64,000 bases of DNA from Streptomyces broussonetiae (GTDB lineage: Bacteria > Actinomycetota > Actinomycetes > Streptomycetales > Streptomycetaceae), in NCBI RefSeq assembly GCF_009796285.1, contig NZ_CP047020.1:7068001-7132000 (forward strand). The letters are read 5' to 3'. Every line of letters begins with the position of its first letter. The first letter of the stretch is position 1. Shown in pieces: positions 60,671 to 64,000 of this stretch. Made by a program: the position numbers and the translations under genes. The notes beneath the pieces are model-generated. The model was not told the DNA's origin. It was given only the letters and a program-made list of their open reading frames with translations, and searched no databases.

Positions 60671-61429
60671 GTGCAGCGTGTCGAACATGTCATGGGCTTT
60701 CCCGTCTCGCTGCGCATCGACGACGAGGGCGATCTCACCGAGGCCGCGGACGCCGTCTTCGCATGGCTGCGTGAAACGGACGCCCGGTTCAGCCCGTTCA
60801 TTCCGGGCAGCGAGGTGTCCCGCTACGGGCGTGGGGAGTTGGCGGACGGCGAGCTGAGCGCGGACCTGAGGGAGGTCCTCGGCCTGTGCGAGCGGTACCG
60901 GGCCGCGACCGGCGGCGCCTTCGACGTACGGCTGCCCGGGCGGGGCTTCGACCCGTGTGCGGTGGTCAAGGGCTGGTCGGTGCAGCGGGCGGCCGGGCTG
61001 CTCTCGGCGGCCGGGGCGCGGCGGTTCTGCCTCAACGCCGGGGGTGACGTGGTCGTCTCCGGCGGACCGTGGCGGGTCGGGATACGGCATCCGGAGGCGG
61101 CCGACCAGGTCTGTGCCGTCCTCGCGGTCACCGACGCGGCGGTGGCGACCTCCGGGCGGTACGAGCGCGGCGACCACATCCTCGACGGCCGCACCGGACG
61201 CCCGGCGACCGGGCTGCTCAGCCTCACCGTGCTGGCTCCGACGCTGACCGAGGCCGACGCGACCGCCACGGCCGCCTTCGCGCTCGGCGCCGAAGGCCCG
61301 GCCTGGGCCGCCGCCCGCCCCGGCTGCGAGGTGTTCGCGGTCGACGCCGAGCGGAGCGTCGTCCGTACGCCGGGGTTTGCCATCGCCCAGCCATTCGCCT
61401 GCCGGAACGCCGAAACACTCGCGGTCTAG
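60671..61429 (+). CDS. apbE: FAD:protein FMN transferase
   Basis: A 252-residue ApbE-family enzyme that transfers FMN from FAD to a threonine of extracytoplasmic proteins. MGFPVSLRID, WLRETDARFSPFIPGSEVSR, TGGAFDVRLPG and VKGWSVQRAAGLL cover the FAD-binding part; NAGGDVVVSGG and SGRYERGDHILDGRTGRPATG the metal and active site, with TEADATATAAFALG near the end. There is no signal peptide, unlike many ApbE proteins, suggesting action at the cytoplasmic face before export or unusual translocation. The likely substrate is the FMN-binding protein just upstream, one base away. Confidence 0.93.
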   Translation: MQRVEHVMGFPVSLRIDDEGDLTEAADAVFAWLRETDARFSPFIPGSEVSRYGRGELADGELSADLREVLGLCERYRAATGGAFDVRLPGRGFDPCAVVKGWSVQRAAGLLSAAGARRFCLNAGGDVVVSGGPWRVGIRHPEAADQVCAVLAVTDAAVATSGRYERGDHILDGRTGRPATGLLSLTVLAPTLTEADATATAAFALGAEGPAWAAARPGCEVFAVDAERSVVRTPGFAIAQPFACRNAETLAV

Positions 61430-61512
61430 ACTCTCCCCGCAACGGCCTGCGCACCTAAGACCTTGGCCGAAAAAGGGCGGAAAACTGCCAAACCCGAAGG
61501 GTATTCGGCGTT

Positions 61513-62643
61513 TTGATACAGATAGAGTCAGTCACGAAGAGGTACCCGGACGGCACGGTCGCGGTCGATCAACTCTCCCTGGAGATACCGGACCGTGCGA
61601 TCACCGTCCTCGTCGGGCCCTCCGGCTGCGGCAAGACGACGACCCTGCGGATGATCAACCGGATGGTGGAGCCCACCGAGGGCAGCATCCTCCTCGACGG
61701 TGCGGACATCCGGCAGCAGCCGGTCAACACCCTGCGCCGCTCGATGGGTTACGTCATCCAGAACGCCGGACTCTTCCCGCACCGCACCATCCTCGACAAC
61801 ATCGCCACCGTGCCCCGCCTGCTCGGCACGCCCAAGCAGCAGGCCCGGGTCCGGGCCGCCGAGCTGATGGAACGGGTCGGCCTCGACGCCGCGCTGGCCA
61901 AGCGGTACCCGTACCAGCTCTCCGGGGGCCAGCAGCAGCGCGTCGGAGTCGCCCGGGCGCTCGCCGCCGATCCGCCGGTGCTGCTGATGGACGAACCCTT
62001 CTCGGCCGTGGACCCGGTGGTGCGCAAGGGGCTCCAGGACGAACTGCTGCGCATCCAGGACGAACTGGGCAAGACCATCGTCTTCGTCACGCATGACATC
62101 GACGAGGCGATCAAGCTGGGCACGATGGTCGCCGTGCTGCGCACCGGCGGCCGGCTCGCCCAGTTCGCGCCGCCCGCCGAGCTGCTGAGCGCGCCCGCCG
62201 ACGCCTTCGTGGAGGACTTCCTCGGCGCCGACCGCGGGATCCGCCGGCTGTCCTTCTTCCCTTCCACGGAACTGGAGTTGGACACCGCGCCGATCGTGGG
62301 CATCGGCGCCGACGCGGAGCAGCTCGCCGCCCGGGCCGACGCCCCCTACCTCCTCGTCACGGACGCCGACGGCAGGCCGCTCGGCTGGGGCGAGCCGGAC
62401 CGGCTCACCGCCGGGGCCATCGACCCGGCCCGACTCCTCGACCACGGGCGCCCGTTCGTGCCCGGCACCGACTCGCTGCGCACCGCGCTCGACGGCGCCG
62501 TGCTCTCGCCGACCGGCCGGGCCGTCGCGGTGGACGCCGAGGGACGTGCCGTCGGCGTGGTCTCCCAGCAGGTCATCGGCGAGGCGATCCGGGCGGCCCA
62601 CGGCCGGGTCGCGGAGCCGAGCGACGTGAAGGCCGGGCGATGA
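61513..62643 (+). CDS. Osmolyte (glycine betaine/choline-type) ABC transporter ATPase
   Basis: A 376-residue OpuCA/ProV-like ATPase. Walker A is VGPSGCGKTTTLRMI, the signature LSGGQQQRVGVARALA and Walker B VLLMDEPFSAVDP. The family block MGYVIQNAGLFPHRTILDNI is present. The C-terminal 110 residues form a CBS-like regulatory domain (LLVTDADGRPLGWG, GRAVAVDAEGRAVGVVSQQV) that senses ionic strength in homologues. The TTG start follows GAAGGG. Its end overlaps the first permease by ATGA. The operon continues to the end of the window. Confidence 0.92.
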   Translation: MIQIESVTKRYPDGTVAVDQLSLEIPDRAITVLVGPSGCGKTTTLRMINRMVEPTEGSILLDGADIRQQPVNTLRRSMGYVIQNAGLFPHRTILDNIATVPRLLGTPKQQARVRAAELMERVGLDAALAKRYPYQLSGGQQQRVGVARALAADPPVLLMDEPFSAVDPVVRKGLQDELLRIQDELGKTIVFVTHDIDEAIKLGTMVAVLRTGGRLAQFAPPAELLSAPADAFVEDFLGADRGIRRLSFFPSTELELDTAPIVGIGADAEQLAARADAPYLLVTDADGRPLGWGEPDRLTAGAIDPARLLDHGRPFVPGTDSLRTALDGAVLSPTGRAVAVDAEGRAVGVVSQQVIGEAIRAAHGRVAEPSDVKAGR

Positions 62644-63293
62644 GCGGCTTCTTCGACCTGCCGAGCGACCTCCAGCACAGCTACCTCGGTCTGGTCGGCC
62701 TGCATCTGCGCGAGGCCCTGCTGCCGGTGCTGGCCGGACTGATCGTCTCGCTGCCCGTGGCCCAGCTGTGTGTGCGCTTCCGCTGGATCTACCCGCCCGT
62801 CCTCGGCGCCACCAGCGTCCTGTACGCCATCCCCTCGCTGGCCTTCTTCGTCGTGCTCATCGACTACTTCGGCCAGAGCGAGACCACGATCATGATCCCG
62901 CTCGCGCTGTACAGCCTGGTGGTGCTGGTCCCGGCGATCGTGGACGGCGTGCGCTCGGTGCCGCCGCAGACCCTCTCCGCGGCCCAGGCCATGGGCTTCG
63001 GGCCGGTACGCCGCTACTTCCAGGTCCAGTTGCCCATCGCCGTACCCGCGATCATCGCGGGCCTCAGGGTGGCCACCGTGTCCAGCATCTCCCTGGTCAG
63101 CGTCGGCATGCTCATCGGCAACCAGGGTGCCCTCGGCAACATGCTCTGGGACGCCCAGACCTACCACCGGCCCGCCCTCGCCGTGACGGCGGTCGCGACC
63201 ATCGGCGTGCTGGGCGTCCTCGCCGACGCCGTACTGGTCCTGGTCCGCCTGCTGCTGACCCCCTGGATGCCGCGGAAGGGTGCCGCCCGGTGA
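62640..63293 (+). CDS. Osmolyte ABC transporter permease 1
   Basis: A 217-residue membrane protein with about five to six helices of the OpuCB/ProW type. The EAA-like loop SAAQAMGFGPVRRYFQVQLPIAVPAIIAG (shown here in part: AAQAMGFGP) couples it to the ATPase. It overlaps both neighbours by four bases, ATGA upstream and GTGA downstream. Confidence 0.92.
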   Translation: MSGFFDLPSDLQHSYLGLVGLHLREALLPVLAGLIVSLPVAQLCVRFRWIYPPVLGATSVLYAIPSLAFFVVLIDYFGQSETTIMIPLALYSLVVLVPAIVDGVRSVPPQTLSAAQAMGFGPVRRYFQVQLPIAVPAIIAGLRVATVSSISLVSVGMLIGNQGALGNMLWDAQTYHRPALAVTAVATIGVLGVLADAVLVLVRLLLTPWMPRKGAAR

Positions 63294-63958
63294 ACGTCCT
63301 CGACTTCGCACGCGCCTTCTTCAGCGACAGTGCCCAGTGGCACGGCTACGACGGCATCCCCACCCGGTTCGCCGAGCACGTCGGTTTCTCGGTGGAAGCC
63401 CTCCTGATCGCGGCCGTGATCGGTCTGCCGGTCGGCCTGCTCACCGGCCACTACGGCCGCGGTGGCAACACCCTGGCGCTGATCGCCACTGCCGGGCGGG
63501 CGCTGCCCACGTTCGGTCTGCTGGTGCTGACGTTCATCTGGCTCGGCTTCGGGCTGGTGCCCGTGATGATCCCGCTGGTGGTGCTCGCCGTACCGCCGAT
63601 CCTGGTCACCACCTACGAGGCGGTCCGCTCCGTCGAACCGTCCCCGGTGGACGCCGCGCGGGGCATGGGCATGTCCGAGGCGCGGGTGCTGTTCCAGGTG
63701 GAGGTGCCGGTCGCGCTCCCGCTGATCCTGAGCGGCCTGCGCACGGCGGCCATCCAGCTCGTCTCCACCGCCACCATCGCCGCCTACGTCGGCCTCGGGG
63801 GCCTCGGCCGGTACATCATGGACGGCCTCTACCAGAAGAACTACGAGAAGGTCGTCGGCGGCGCCACCCTGGTCGCCGGACTGGCCCTCGTCACCCTCGT
63901 GTTGTTCTGGGCGGTGTCCCGGATCACCGTGTCGCCGGGGGTGCGGCGCAGCCACTGA
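63290..63958 (+). CDS. Osmolyte ABC transporter permease 2
   Basis: A 222-residue membrane protein of the OpuCD type. The EAA loop DAARGMGMSEARVLFQVEVP and GLGGLGRYIMDG near the end are typical. The GTG start overlaps the stop of permease 1; a longer in-frame reading beginning at 62768 would run antisense in frame to that gene's real coding and is discarded. The substrate-binding protein is expected just beyond the window end. About 40 bp of intergenic sequence remain after the stop. Confidence 0.92.
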   Translation: MNVLDFARAFFSDSAQWHGYDGIPTRFAEHVGFSVEALLIAAVIGLPVGLLTGHYGRGGNTLALIATAGRALPTFGLLVLTFIWLGFGLVPVMIPLVVLAVPPILVTTYEAVRSVEPSPVDAARGMGMSEARVLFQVEVPVALPLILSGLRTAAIQLVSTATIAAYVGLGGLGRYIMDGLYQKNYEKVVGGATLVAGLALVTLVLFWAVSRITVSPGVRRSH

Positions 63959-64000
63959 GGGGGCGGTGCCAAGGCGGTCCCGCGTGCACGACTGACCGCA

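Noticed and set aside
62768..63958. 396-residue version of the second osmolyte permease
   Set aside because: The first 174 residues are an out-of-frame reading of the first permease; GTG 63290 overlaps its stop as in the rest of the operon.

Overview
The window is a GC-rich actinobacterial chromosome segment, almost certainly from Streptomyces. The signs are strong third-position G/C in every real gene, frequent GTG and TTG starts, 4-bp GTGA/ATGA/TTGA overlaps between coupled genes, Streptomyces-type families (DUF3000, DUF4349, DUF4142, SlpD/TAP-like proteases, HemQ) and a dispersed intergenic repeat of the kind seen in Streptomyces. The gene order (ROK regulator, xylose ABC transporter, dxs, fadAB, RNase D, hemE, hemY-hemQ, murC-msrB) matches my recollection of the S. 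coelicolor SCO6008-SCO6061 region. No rRNA, tRNA, CRISPR array, phage or transposase gene was seen.

Layout. 1-4.7 kb: 3' part of a ROK regulator (Rok7B7-like) and a xylFGH-like sugar importer. 4.8-8.5 kb: dxs and an amino-acid permease. 8.7-18.5 kb: a locus that looks like poly-gamma-glutamate (or similar poly-amino-acid) synthesis: CapA lipoprotein, a duplicated sensor/HAMP membrane protein without output domain, PgsB, PgsC, an NlpC/P60 hydrolase and a beta-propeller protein, with a divergent exported protein that may be a metallo-amidohydrolase. 18.5-24.2 kb: fatty-acid oxidation fadAB, RNase D and an atypical response regulator. 24.5-32.3 kb: DUF3000, hemE, rhomboid protease, CoA-disulfide-reductase-like flavoprotein, DUF4349 lipoprotein and hemY-hemQ, i.e. 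steps of the coproporphyrin-dependent heme pathway. 32.4-37.6 kb: secreted peptidase, TIGR04222-type membrane protein, DUF4142 protein and a DUF692 (MNIO) protein with a C-terminal partner-like extension. 37.7-41.8 kb: accessory patch with two minisatellites, a decayed carboxylesterase, a TetR regulator with twin 18-bp palindromes, and a PHB-depolymerase-like esterase. 41.8-49.1 kb: PTH2 hydrolase, a small ABC exporter, polysaccharide deacetylase, PEBP lipoprotein, slipin, SulP transporter plus beta-carbonic anhydrase. 49.3-53.9 kb: ZapE ATPase, RibD-like reductase, a USP-like protein, murC, msrB. 54-58.7 kb: an unrecognised ORF, a SpoIIE-type phosphatase, and a two-component system that appears broken in both genes. 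58.9-61.4 kb: a flavin electron-transfer set (membrane ferric-reductase-like oxidoreductase, FMN-binding protein, ApbE). 61.5-64 kb: an OpuC/ProV-type osmolyte ABC importer running off the end of the window.

The best candidate for an undescribed system is the poly-gamma-glutamate-like locus at 8.7-18.1 kb. It combines a complete PgsB-PgsC-CapA core with a tandem extracellular sensor that has no signalling output and two candidate polymer hydrolases. Second is the DUF692/MNIO fusion with its TIGR04222 neighbour. Three single-base frameshifts (about 38784, 57200, 58698) each break an otherwise recognisable gene; read-level checking is needed to separate decay from sequencing error.
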